A stretch of DNA of 64,000 nt, taken from assembly GCF_001653235.2 (NCBI RefSeq), contig NC_035792.1:310001-374000 (forward strand). The letters run 5' to 3'. The notes beneath the pieces were generated by a model. It searched no databases. It was not told the origin of the DNA and saw nothing but the letters and a program-made list of their open reading frames with translations. Of this stretch, positions 23,054 to 34,156 are shown one piece after another (position 1 is the stretch's first letter; each line of letters begins with the position of its first letter). The DNA is from Pochonia chlamydosporia 170 (taxonomy: Eukaryota > Ascomycota > Sordariomycetes > Hypocreales > Clavicipitaceae). Position numbers and translations under genes: made by a program.

Positions 23054-24300
23054 GATGTGCTAGACGGTGATGACGTGTGACTTTGTTGATGATGCCCTTA
23101 GATTGTGTCGCTGGTGAGTTGTAAGAGTGTCGCCAATTCAAGAACGTCAAATTGCTGTTGGGAGCCGCGATTAAGAAGAAGAGTTAAGAGTTGGCAAGGC
23201 TGATGTCGTATTTAATGAATGAATGAGACGCTCACTTCCGAGGCCCACTTACTCACCGGTTGAAATGATCGTCTCGGATTCAGCCTTGGGTTGGTTGAAC
23301 AAGGCTGAATTGAGATGCTCGTCAGTTCGTAACCACAAGGCTCGATAACGGCTTTTGCAAACTGGATGAAGGCAGTTGCACCGCTGCTGGCTTTTCGTTT
23401 CTCCTGTTGCAACAAACGCCTCTCAATCGGCTCTTGTTTAGTTGGCATTGTGATAATCTCCATTTGCAAGTCAACGTAGCCGAAACCCCCGAGATTGATT
23501 GAACAACCTTCTAAAGGATGGCATGAGAAACGATTCGGCAACGGTGCAACTCGCCCGAGTTCGTATTGAGTTGACCTGTTGTAGGGTCTAGTTGCTAATT
23601 GGGTTGTGTCAGATCGAGCTGGATCAATTGATGGGGCTGACCCGAGCCGATGTTTCGACCGACTCGTCGGCCAAGAAAACGTATCATGCATTGTAACGAC
23701 TGTCGCAACTCAGTGCAACTATCTCCGTTGAGTACATTAAAAATCATCACATCTGCGGGTATCGACGCATGGTGCGCAGTGGTTGTGGCATTGGGAACCA
23801 TCTGTTGGGATCGGCGCAGTCTGGTTCACTCACCTAGTAACGGAGGACGTTTTCCTTGTGCAACGGCGGAGTTTAGACAGAAGCGGCGACATAGAAAATG
23901 TGGTGCTATCCGACATCAATGTCATTTGGGGCTCTACATCGAGTTGAGTTGGCTGTTCACCAGGTCCCCGGACTAACTTGCAAGTGGCACTGAGCCGACG
24001 TTGTGAAATAGCAACTTGTGGCCAAATCGAGAAGACTTGAGCACGGTGTCCTCGATTTATTTATTTGATTTAGATACTAAGGCCAGGGATCGCTAATAAA
24101 CTGTTGCTATAAGTTATCTAATTGAACATCAGTTGCGACTGAGCCCCGTCCTGTCAGCACTTTAATTCACCTGCGGGATTTGGCAAAGCGTCATGATGGT
24201 TTCACACCACAACATCCTGACGCAGAGATCAGTTTTCTTCTTTCTTCTTTCATCTTAACCATCAGTCATAGATATTGACCACCATCAAGTAACCCTCAAT
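23054..24300. other. Intergenic
   Basis: This is a divergent upstream region for the 260-residue orphan and the isochorismatase-like gene. A 159-codon minus frame (23212-23691) has no recognisable domain and I do not call it. Nothing else was seen. Confidence 0.45.
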
Positions 24301-25194
24301 ATGTCCAATCGCTTCTCACCTCATGGAGAGTCCGTCCCTCCCATTCCCGCCCAGAGCACCACAGCCCTCCTCTTGATCGACAACCAACTCGGCTTTCGCA
24401 ACACCACAATCTGGGGCAACGGAACATCCAACCCAAACTACGACAAAAACATCACAGCACTCCTCGACAAGTTCCGAGGCATAATTGACGCGTCGCCTCA
24501 AGAACAACGCCCATGCATAATTCACGTCCAACACAAGTCTGTCTGGACAGACAGTCCAATGCACCCATCCCATACTGGTCCCCACGGTGTCAATGGCGAA
24601 GACAAGCGCGGCATTGACTTTTTAGAGTTCGCAGCCCCAAGACTCCTTCGAGATGGAAAACTCGAACTAGTATATACATTTGATGAACCGCCTCCTCCTC
24701 AGACCGCAGAGGAGCGGGCCAAGCTGCAGAACCGACCGCCAACAGATGAAATCATCATGACGAAGCACGGCCACAGCGTGTTCATCAACACACCTTTAGA
24801 GCATCTCCTCAACAAAAGAGGCATCAAGACGCTTCTCATTGCGGGGATGTCGACAGACGTAGCTGTCAGTACTGCCGTTCGCATGGCACATAATCTTGCG
24901 CTGGTGGGTAAATGGGGCGGTAGGGGGAATGTCGCAGATGCGCCTGATTCGGCGATTTGGACGGACGGAAAGGGTATGTATGTTCGAGAAGAGGACTGTA
25001 AGCCACTTGACGGTGAGGAGGCGGTGGATGGGTATCTTGTTGATATGCCTCGGATTGTGTTGATTGGCGATGCGACTCGAACATTTGGTAAGGCTGGTGT
25101 TGATGCTGAGGTTGTTCATGCTGTGCATGTTGAGAGTTTGAAGGAGTTTGCCGAGGTGAGGAATACGAAGGAGGTGTTGGGGGCACTGCAGTAA
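24301..25194 (+). CDS. Isochorismatase-like cysteine hydrolase, catalytic Cys replaced
   Basis: This is a 297-residue intronless frame. The isochorismatase fold is clear: TALLLIDNQLGF with the catalytic Asp (about residue 27), EIIMTKHGHSVFINTPLEHLL with the catalytic Lys, and the nucleophile loop LLIAGMSTDVAVSTAVRMA. In active members the loop reads TDxCV or TNxCV; here the codon is GCT, giving Ala where Cys is expected. A glycine-rich insert (GKWGGRGNVADAP) follows. The protein may be a non-catalytic relative or use another residue. It has no signal peptide and is likely cytosolic. It stands alone with long flanks on both sides. Confidence 0.85.
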   Translation: MSNRFSPHGESVPPIPAQSTTALLLIDNQLGFRNTTIWGNGTSNPNYDKNITALLDKFRGIIDASPQEQRPCIIHVQHKSVWTDSPMHPSHTGPHGVNGEDKRGIDFLEFAAPRLLRDGKLELVYTFDEPPPPQTAEERAKLQNRPPTDEIIMTKHGHSVFINTPLEHLLNKRGIKTLLIAGMSTDVAVSTAVRMAHNLALVGKWGGRGNVADAPDSAIWTDGKGMYVREEDCKPLDGEEAVDGYLVDMPRIVLIGDATRTFGKAGVDAEVVHAVHVESLKEFAEVRNTKEVLGALQ

Positions 25195-26669
25195 CTATGG
25201 ACTGAGTCTCGTTGTCCACGTTTCTTAACATCCCTGAGTTGATGTGATAGAATGTTCAATATGTAAGACTTGCGTCTTGGGCTCACCTTGTGTGATTTCG
25301 TGTATACTCAAAAGGACCATACTGCTTTCAATAAGAAGTTGACACGAAATAGCAACGTGACAGTGAAAGAGACTGTAAAAGAAGAACAAAATGGTACGGA
25401 ACTAGAAGAACTGTTGGCAACGAGGTTTATAGGTGTCTGAGGGCTGTGTCAAAATTCCTGGACTTGATGCTCGTCCACTTTAATAGGTCCACGTCCTGCC
25501 ATAAGTGCACATGTGAGTCAATTGGTTAGTGGTCAGCACAGAAGAGAATACCATGTACTGCTTCGCAAAGTATAATTGATGCAGAAAGTTTGGGTCATTA
25601 ACTACGCCCCATCCTTGCACCTGGTTAGTCACCGTTACGTGTCAGATTTCACCACCAAGATGAAATTGGTCCTGTCAGCATTCCCGGAATTGTAATACAG
25701 CAAAGTGTATATACTGGCTTTAGTCTCTTCTGCATGTTGACGTCTTCCATGTGCTCCTCTGCCGCACATAGTAACGGGGCTTTCACAAATGCCCAAGATG
25801 ACCTCGGTGCTCCTCCGTACCTTCAAATGTCCCGCAATCGATCCACTAGACGCTCGCTGTAGGGACCAGTTGACGCCCCTTGGCAATCGGCAGGGCTGAG
25901 ATGGCGTCTGTGCCACCGAGATTACCGAGTGGATGCAAGATTCGTGGCGTTTGCTTCACCTTGCCTGTTCCTCGGAAACGAATATCCTTCCCGTTAGGAA
26001 TCTCTATGAAATGGATGTTATTTGCAAGATTTTCCGCTGCCATTGTTTCCATCGTATTCATCGCACCCCGCATGGAAACGGACTAATGGAAAACACGTTA
26101 TCAAGGACAGGGATGTGACGTGACGTTACTGCGTTATAATCTGACACGAATCATATGTCGAGTTGCTCAAATCAGCATACGCTGTTGGTTGAACTAAAAA
26201 AACAAAGAAAGCCAACCAACAGTGGCCATCGTCAACCGACCGGTTAAAATTGATATCTCAATGCTTAAATGGTTGCGTATGCGGCCCAGTCAAGACACCG
26301 ACACGGATCCTATGCAGCGTCAAATACCCCGACCTTATAAGAAAAGAATGGCCCTCACAGTCCGGTACCAAAACTTGCCTCCATTAAACACCACCGGCTT
26401 CTACCACGGATCAATATCGCCGTCACTTCCAGAGACACAAACAATCACAGATCCAAGACGACGCCAAGAAAGTCGATTTATTTGAGGCCCCACCTGCCAT
26501 TTCTGGTTCTTAGACCAGAGTTGCCGCTAGTGCTAAAACTTTGTTGTTCCCCTTTTCGAGAGTATCATCGAATCCCACATTTGCGCCCTTTCTCACATCG
26601 ACCTGCAGCCGGGAGTAACTAAGAGGGAACGCAATTGCAATTCGCCGAATCTCCAAATCTCATGCCAAC
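25195..26669. other. Intergenic
   Basis: About 1.5 kb with only scattered frames under 95 codons and no domain. It includes the 3' flank of the isochorismatase-like gene and the promoter of the GNAT gene. No repeat or RNA was recognised. Confidence 0.45.
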
Positions 26670-27509
26670 ATGACTATAAGAGAAGCCAGGAACAGCGACC
26701 TGAGGGCCATGGCTGAAGTCTCAGCAGCGGCCTTCATGGACGAGGAACTGTTCGGTGAGCTCATGCATCCTCACCGACAAGAGTACCCGGAAGATTTTAT
26801 TACCTACTTTGAGAGACGGTTTCTGAGACATTGGAACGATCCTAATAGTCGGTTTCTGGTGGGTCTTGACAAGACGACGGGAAAAGTGATTGCATGTGCG
26901 CAGTGGGAGAGACAGGGTGCCAAGGCGGCAACTTGGAGTGAAAGTCTCAATATAGGTAAGGATTATTGATCCCGGTGTCATCTCATAGCTGAAAGGCAAC
27001 TGGAATTGGTGCTGGCAGTCTTTATGCCCGTTTGGGTGTCTTGCATAGCCCCATCTGCGTCAATGTAACACTCGATCGTGTTGAGACATGTGAGCTGACT
27101 CAAACAAGGCACACTACTACACAGCGCAACGAAGCCGTATCTTCAAGCTTGGGACTACATGCGACCCAATAGGGCAGCTGATCCCGAGAAAGTGAATATC
27201 CTGGAAGAAACATTCCCCTCGTTTGCACACCACTGGAACGAGTCCAGACAACAAAACTGGTTCCTGGACCTGTTGGCCACTCACCCGGATTACCAAGGTC
27301 AAGGAGTTGGAAGGGAACTCGTCATGTGGGGAGTCAACAAGGCCAAGGAAGAGAATGTTTGCGCATCCGTCGTAAGTGCGCTTGGCAAAGAGGTGTTTTA
27401 TGGAAGGTCTGGGTTTGTCGAGGTTGGCAGAGCGAATATTGGTCCCTTGGCGGCGTGTGGGATTAAAGGCGGTGCGATTATGTTTTGTGAGGGTCATGTT
27501 TCGAGGTGA
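26670..27509 (+). CDS. GNAT family N-acetyltransferase
   Basis: Two exons, 26670-26955 and 27109-27509, flank a 153-nt intron (GTAAGG...AACAAG) and give 228 residues. The N-terminus MTIREARNSDLRAMAEVSAAAF is the usual start of the GNAT fold; VIACAQWERQG is the strand before the splice. The acetyl-CoA loop is seen in LATHPDYQGQGVGRELVMWG (Q/R-x-x-G-x-G/A type), followed by SALGKEVFYGRSGFVEVG. Fungal relatives act on small amines or are of unknown substrate. The gene converges with the Zn2Cys6 gene, with 57 bp between stop codons. Confidence 0.87.
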
Positions 27510-27566
27510 CAAACATATACTTGCATAGCTCAACTCGTCCAGTAGATATAGACTTCAAAGCGTGAT

Positions 27567-29855
27567 TTATTGTCTCGCCTCCAGGCTCCCAACCAAGTCC
27601 TCCCAGAACTGAAAGTCAATCGGCTCTGGAAAGTTCCTCGTAGGACCAAACCAATTATCCAGCCAATTCTCATCTTGTTCCATGCCCGCCATATCTGACG
27701 GAAGGGTGTCTGTCTCTGCCGGTGTCCAACCCTGCGGAAACCTCACATTTGTGTCCGGGTTCACAACTTGTGTTTGATCTTGCGAGGGATTTCCTCCAAC
27801 TCTCTTGTCGGCGATACCCTCCCTTCGAGACTTTCTCACACTTGCAATACACAACTCAATGACTTTCACTTCGGCCAACACAAACTCATTGACCCACACG
27901 TCGGCACGCTGCTTCTCACAATACGCGGCGAGATCTTCCACTATGGCCATCGTTTTCGGCAGATATGGTTCTCTGACAGCAATGATACCCAGCACTAAAG
28001 CGCTGTTGAAGAGATTGTGCATCGCTCCACCGGCCTTGACACGATCTGCCATGTTGAGGGTGCGAAAGTTAAGTTTAAGACGGAGGTCAGCGCATGCGGA
28101 GCTGATACAGACGTCTCGACTATACTGGAAACGATCGGTGATTGACTCGAGCAAGACGTATGTTCGGTGGAGAGTGATGCGCGCAAAGTGATACGCAGAA
28201 TGAAGATACATTCGTTGCCAATACAAGTACGGACGGTCTGCATCCATTGTCGAATCGGGGTCCTCAAGACGAAAGTATGACGGCAATGACTCTGCCCAGT
28301 TGAGAAGAACGCGGTCCAACCTCATGACTTTCTCGTACGAGTTGTACGATGCAGTCATGGGTGCTAATCCAAAACACTCGTCGTGTATATCGCCCAATAT
28401 CGACGAAAGACGCTGCTGATACAAGTAGTAAATATTCTTGGTTGGCTCACTGAGTGGCTGTTCTTCTGCAACGGCCGCTTCCTCGGCAGTCATGTCATCC
28501 ACCCATATATTCCGAATGTTCATCTCCATGCAGTGCTTATCGTGAATAGTGTACGGTCTCCCCACGGCCAAGGAGATTGAACGATCAAGACAATACAACT
28601 TACACCACAGCCGGCGCCTCGTCTCGAGCACTTTCGGCGGCAAACCCCAGCTTTCGCCATCGATGTGCATGCCCTGCGCTTGCGCCATGCGAATCGCAAA
28701 ACTGGACGTGAGCCAACTCTCCGTCTTGCGTCCGAAATACGTCAAATACCGACTCACTAAGATACCGGCTCGAACCAAATCAGGGCTTTCACCTGAGAAT
28801 GTGGGTGCCAGGACGATGGCCTTTCGAGCAGCCCAGAAGAATTGCACGGATGTTTCCTCACAGTCCTTTTGGGCTTCCGGGCCAGCATCAAGGGGACAGT
28901 TGAGCAGCTCAGCAAACGCAAGCATCATGAACAGGAGAGCTAGCCACCGTAGATCTACCGCTGTGAGGTCATCGTCTCCCCATTTCCGGTTCCAAAATGC
29001 ATCGTAGTTGACTCGGAATGACTCCTCGTGCACACAGTCGTGCACAACGTTGAGTTCGTCAAAGTACTTTTGAATCAAGTGGTCTACTACCGACTTTCGT
29101 CGCGGTAGATACCCGACCAGTTCCCAGATATGGTCGTACGGCCGCTTATCATCCCGGTGGAGAGCCTTGCGTGAACTACTTGCATGGATGCCATTCACGC
29201 CGACGGGTAGCTCTGGACTTTCGACTTGCATCATCGACGCGGCGGATTGGTGGCCAAAGTATGAGTTTCCATGGTATGACGGCGCCCCACGAGAGTTCCA
29301 GAGGTGTCCGATGCGAGATGCATTGTAGACGTTTGCGCGGGATCGAGGTGAGTCTTGTTGTGATGTGCATGTCAGGCTGGAATCAGCATCTACAAGGTTT
29401 GTAATAGATGGCGATGTTGGGGTTGTTGCTCTTGCTATACGGCCAGTCTGTACCCGAGAGGTTGGATTTCGGGGGAGATGACAGTATTGGGGGATTTGCC
29501 GTCGGACGCAGTTTGAGCAGGGAGTTTGACGGTCACACTGATTCGTTAGCTTGCAGGTACGACGTATTGTTGCAGATGCAGATGCATTGCTGGGAAAGAG
29601 TCTGGTGAAACTCACCTTTTGCTTCATTCGCCGACACTGCGTACATACATTGCTTCGAGTGCTTCTCGGCCGTGGTGCAATCGGCGGAGTGATCTCTCGC
29701 TCGACGGAGGCCATTTTTTCGTTGAGTTTACTGCGGTGTAAATGTTCAGTAGAATCCGATTGTTTCCGAGACAGTTTCGCGATGTTTGATTCAGGCCGAT
29801 GATATGCAGAAGTTGAGTCTGGTGATATTCGTGGTCCAGACGTTTGTGGATGCAT
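27567..29855 (-). CDS. Zn2Cys6 fungal-specific transcription factor
   Basis: The frame is open for 762 codons, but 29538-29615 is a 78-nt intron (GTGAGT...CTAAC...CAG) without a stop. Its removal joins CRRMKQK to CDRQTPCSNC and creates a full Zn2Cys6 cluster: Cys71, Cys74, Cys81, Cys87, Cys90 and Cys99, counting from 29855. The mature product is 736 residues from that ATG, or 689 from an ATG at 29714 (MASVERE) just before the cluster. The middle and C-terminal parts match the fungal_trans domain: YFDELNVVHDCVHEESF, QAQGMHIDGESWGLPP and RRRLWCKLYCLDRSIS. It is a nuclear DNA-binding regulator; no target is apparent, since no co-directional cluster surrounds it. Confidence 0.92.
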   Translation of the reverse strand: MHPQTSGPRISPDSTSAYHRPESNIAKLSRKQSDSTEHLHRSKLNEKMASVEREITPPIAPRPRSTRSNVCTQCRRMKQKVSFTRLFPSNASASATIRRTCKLTNQCDRQTPCSNCVRRQIPQYCHLPRNPTSRVQTGRIARATTPTSPSITNLVDADSSLTCTSQQDSPRSRANVYNASRIGHLWNSRGAPSYHGNSYFGHQSAASMMQVESPELPVGVNGIHASSSRKALHRDDKRPYDHIWELVGYLPRRKSVVDHLIQKYFDELNVVHDCVHEESFRVNYDAFWNRKWGDDDLTAVDLRWLALLFMMLAFAELLNCPLDAGPEAQKDCEETSVQFFWAARKAIVLAPTFSGESPDLVRAGILVSRYLTYFGRKTESWLTSSFAIRMAQAQGMHIDGESWGLPPKVLETRRRLWCKLYCLDRSISLAVGRPYTIHDKHCMEMNIRNIWVDDMTAEEAAVAEEQPLSEPTKNIYYLYQQRLSSILGDIHDECFGLAPMTASYNSYEKVMRLDRVLLNWAESLPSYFRLEDPDSTMDADRPYLYWQRMYLHSAYHFARITLHRTYVLLESITDRFQYSRDVCISSACADLRLKLNFRTLNMADRVKAGGAMHNLFNSALVLGIIAVREPYLPKTMAIVEDLAAYCEKQRADVWVNEFVLAEVKVIELCIASVRKSRREGIADKRVGGNPSQDQTQVVNPDTNVRFPQGWTPAETDTLPSDMAGMEQDENWLDNWFGPTRNFPEPIDFQFWEDLVGSLEARQ

Positions 29856-30850
29856 TAAATGTTTGGTGGTCTGTGGCTGAGACCGTACTAGGTTTAGGGG
29901 CCTTGCCGCTTTTGCTCACATCAATGATATTTGGCTGAGTTGGGCAGCCCACAAGCTACCAGTTGACATGTAGCAAGAAGCGGTCAAACTGGTCTGGTAT
30001 TAATGCAAATTAATAAAGGATAAAACTAACACAAAGGCATGGAGAAAATAGAGTATATGACCATTTTACTCTATAAATCTATTTTGTATCTTTCCACCAA
30101 TATATCCGATTAATCCAACTTACAACAAGTGCTTTGAAAGCCATGGCAACATGGTCCAAACCGATTTGATACCAAATGAACCAGACACTTGCCGAATTTC
30201 ACACTGCCAATTTCTCACTCTGCAGGTCAAATTTTCTGATTACACATATTTAGCCCTTTGTGGAGCTGTTCAATTCCATCGCTGGTCCCTTAGCACCGAT
30301 GGCAACATGTCTCCAGTACATACATGTCAGGTATACATATGTACTTTGCTAGAATATCCACGGGAACCACTCATTGTCAACAACGTACCAGCCTTTTCAG
30401 GACAAAATAACACGATAACATAGTATGGTATCGCCACTACGAGCCAAAATAGCCGCAGCATTGGCCGATCATTATCAGAATAGTCGTACTCTTCAACTAC
30501 ATGGCCAGCTTCTTCAAAGCAGGTATTTGTAGTGCCCACGTTTGGTGCGTTGCCACGGAGGCATGTTACTTATCGTTCGGGAGAGCAGGGGCCAACAGAA
30601 GCCACAGCGTATGTTGCTTTAGAACCAATTGACATGAATGCGGCCAACTTCGGCCGCGTATTCAGGACAGGGCAGAAGAATTCTTCCGCTCACCCTAGCA
30701 TGGATCTGGTTTCCGAAGTCCGATTTACCCGAATTTTGTTTCTGATATCATGGAGCTCACCCATCATGCTTTGTCCCTAGGTGGCCGCCATGTAGCACGT
30801 ACTCTAAACACTATGGATCTTACCCCATGGCCAAAATGCATAGCACATGC
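29856..30850. other. Intergenic
   Basis: About 1 kb, moderately AT-rich near 30000-30130. It contains the promoter of the Zn2Cys6 gene and the 3' flank of the next gene. No gene, repeat or RNA was supported. Confidence 0.45.
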
Positions 30851-33776
30851 TCAAGTGTTGAGAACATCGGCTAACCAGTCCAGGAATGACGGGGCAAACT
30901 CTTGGAGTAGGATTAGGCTGGTATAAAACTTATAACTGCTGTATGCGTTTGGGAATATCTCTATGAGGAGCTCAGTAGACCTCTTGTACCCAAGATACTC
31001 CGGAAAGCGAGCGAGCTGTTGTAGACAGTCTGTGACGGCTTTGTCGCGAGTTCCCAGTAAACGAATTGCGAAAATTAACTGATCTTCTGGTACAAAATCA
31101 GGGTAGGTGGAAAATACCCTTCTCTTTTTTGGTTCTACTCTTTGCAAGGAGGCGGCAAGTCTTGTCGCCCGTGAGCACAGCCTCGTTGCCCAAAATAACT
31201 CGCACGTGGAACAATTACATGTTCCAGGGGGGATGAGAGACAACTTGGTGTTGCCATTGACCATGGAAACTAGTCGTTTCTGGAGGTAGACGTAGCGTGC
31301 CTTCCAGGCTTCTTTGGCACGAATCTCGGGTTTCGTGCTCCAGACAGTGGATAGAAAAGTCCAACGGGTATTGTTCATTTCTCCTTTCATATCTTCTAAC
31401 CAAGATGGCTGGACAATTGTTCGGCCCTCTCGTTTATTAAGGCTCCAGCCGCGACCCAGTTGGCTTGAGACGGGTCTCCAAACCCGGAGAGACTTGTTGT
31501 TGGCCACGAATTCCTCCGCGGCCAGGGACCCAAACTCTTCAGCAATCGCACCGAGGTACGCGTAGAGTAGTCGAAGACGATGTAAGATCTCAAGTCGGTT
31601 TTGGATCCATTCCGGGGGACTCCCATTTGGACTCTGATTTATAAAGAGCTCATCGATACGAAGATCGAGCCCTGACGCTGTGCGGGACGGGACGGCATAA
31701 AAAGTTGACTTGCGGTGGATATGACTGAACAAGACTGACAGGTTATCATGTGGGCCGTCGAGTAGATGATCCGCAAGAGTACATCCGCTAGCAAGGTCAG
31801 CAAAAGCACTTATATGCTGCTAATGGAAGGAGTAATTTACTGGAGTTTCCCTTCGCATGTCATGGTGAAGTTCTTCATCAAGTATACGTCATGAGCAACT
31901 GTGCTTTGCCTATCCGAAGTTCTTGTCCGAATGCCGGTTACGTGGTCTATGAGATCGGAATCGTTGTGACCGAAGTAATTGTAAAGCAGAAGAGAACTCA
32001 TAACCGGACTGACAAAGTGGAACTCTTCGCGCCGCATTCTGCCTGCAAAGCTCATCATATAACGCAAGGTTTTGGTTTCCTCGGTCTGCACGAGGCTTGG
32101 GGGTATTTTTGGGTACACACCCGCAAAATTGATGTCCCATTCGTCTTGATTGAAGATAAGAGAGCTACTGAAATTCTGACAATTGTTGAATACCATGTTC
32201 CATTTCAGCTTGACGTTCTTATGAAGACGCATTGTGAAGCTGTACAAGTATTTCGATATCTCACTGCCAAGCAATTCCTGAATGGCCTGGACAATTTCCT
32301 GAGCATAAGATTTGAGGATGCCCCGAGCTTCCGCAGGTATGGCATTAGGATACTCATCATTGTATTCCCTCCATAGCACTGAGCAATGGACAAGCATGTT
32401 GATGATGGCTTGCTCGGCATCGGCAAATTTGGGACAATAGAACGAGAACAGTCCGCCAGCTATCTGTTTTTGCACACTCATAAACCTCCGTTCTTTTACT
32501 GGGATGAGAGACGAATAGAGCTGTTTGTGCTGCGAGAGAGCAAGATGGCTTCTTCTCAAAACATTTCCCCTGTATTCGGTCGGATCTGCTATACGCTCAT
32601 CGAGACGACGCTGTGAGTAAATGGAGAAATTGAGTGTGTTTCGCAACGAAATGAGGACACCTTTATCCATGCTGTGGCATAGACTTTAGTTGATGCACGA
32701 ATATACAAGTCGTATGAAAACTTACTATTCATGGCCGTTCTCGATAATCAACGGCCCAAACATGACCGCGCAGTGGGTGTTTCCAGCAGGAAATGTATGG
32801 CGCGGGGACAGACGAGAGAACATGGAGTGGCTACCAGCAACTCGATCCAAGGTCGCAGCCCAGAAACTGTTGAACAACTGATTATCTAGCTTATCTTCCT
32901 TAATGTCGAGCTGTAGGTCGAACTTCTCACTCCTTATGTACGGGCCAAACTTTTCTGGAAAGTGCCTCACGATATGAAGGTGGTCGTGCGGATGAGCAGG
33001 TTCTTCCATGTCGCCACATAATTTTTCATAACACGGCGGACATAGTGTGTACGGCGGAATCTTTTCGACTGACTCGGATAGCATTTTGAGGTGAACAGAT
33101 TCAAACAAATCTGGTGGCAATATAGAGAATTCATTGGTATTTCGAAGATAGTCTTTGCAACCAGACCTGCATTCAAACCAGTGAAATGCTCGCACGCAGT
33201 ATCGGCAGTTGGAGCATTGCACGGCTTCAAGCACATATTGATCGTCGCCGTCTGATTCTCTGATCTGTGGGCGCTGGCCCATAGATCGTAAATAGGGTCG
33301 ACGACGCTNCGCTCTCTGACGAAGTCAATGTCCATTAGACCCATGGCTTGGAGAAGTCCCTGTGCGCGTCTTTCTTGGATGGAATGGCGCTGGAATTCGT
33401 TGGCCACTGTGTCGTGGACACGTTCCTTCAGAGCTTCCATTCGGCTCGGATCACTAAGCTGTGCTCCGAGGGGATGGTCATTGTCAAACGGATTCCAAAG
33501 GTCAACCAATTTGCCTAGATGATCTGTTGATAGATCTTCCTGTCGATATGTCTCCACATGAAGACTTTCTGGCTGATGCTCCTCGAAATCGGCCAGGGCG
33601 ATAATCGCAGCCGCCACTTCCCGCTCGACGCCAGACCAGTACAATTCACCGAGACGGGTGTAAAGTGCGCCAAGCTCGTCACTTTTGTTTCCTGTGACCC
33701 TTTTCCATTCGTACTTTTCAATGCATTCGTCCAACGAAATGCTGGCGAGCCGCGGACCCGAGAAGTTATCGTCCAT
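30851..33776 (-). CDS. Large protein with ZZ-like zinc finger and NCQNF motif
   Basis: Three exons: 33776-32726, 32671-31841 and 31787-30851. Both introns have GT/AG ends and keep phase. The product is about 939 residues if a one-base frame change at the ambiguous base 33309 is an assembly error. I do not recognise the whole. N-terminal 155 residues are helical. Next is a cysteine/histidine block: CSNC, HWFECRSGCKDY, then after about 33 residues TLCPPCYEK and HPHDHLHIVRHF. This order of ligands resembles a ZZ zinc finger with an enlarged loop. Exon 2 carries WNMVFNNCQNF, like the Asn-Cys motif of LRAT/NlpC-type papain-fold domains. The C-terminal part has a GTCNCSTCELFW pair. It lies beside a lipase and an NLR; an accessory immunity role is speculation. 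Confidence 0.7.
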
Positions 33777-34156
33777 GGCTTGGGCGGACAGTTGCAAGAC
33801 AGAGGAAAGTATTCGCTCCCAGAACAAAATAAGATAGAACAACTTTTCTAAATGCAAGATCACGCGACGAAAAACGTTGGCCAAATTTACAAGTCTATTG
33901 AACAGAGAGTGGCGAATCCAATTCCTTCAGCCTCAAGCTGCTGCTGCGCCTTGCGTGTGCGCCCGCCTTGGTCCAGACCGACAAGGTATTGACACGACAC
34001 GTCATGTATTGAAACGCCATGGTTAGGCAGCTGAATATGCTTATATGTAACTCAGGCCAATGGGGGTTCTGATATATGATTAATGCCGTCCTCCATGGCA
34101 GTACTGGATACCCCCGCCGAATTCAATCTAAACAGCCTGACTTATTTATCAAGGAA
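33777..34156. other. Divergent promoter region
   Basis: This separates the zinc-finger protein (minus) from the lipase (plus). The minus frame stays open to 33884 but starts without an ATG there; a further 5' exon of the minus gene cannot be excluded. Confidence 0.45.

Noticed and set aside
23212..23691. 159-codon minus-strand open frame
   Set aside because: No recognisable domain, no splicing partner and low-quality composition; it lies in a divergent upstream region.
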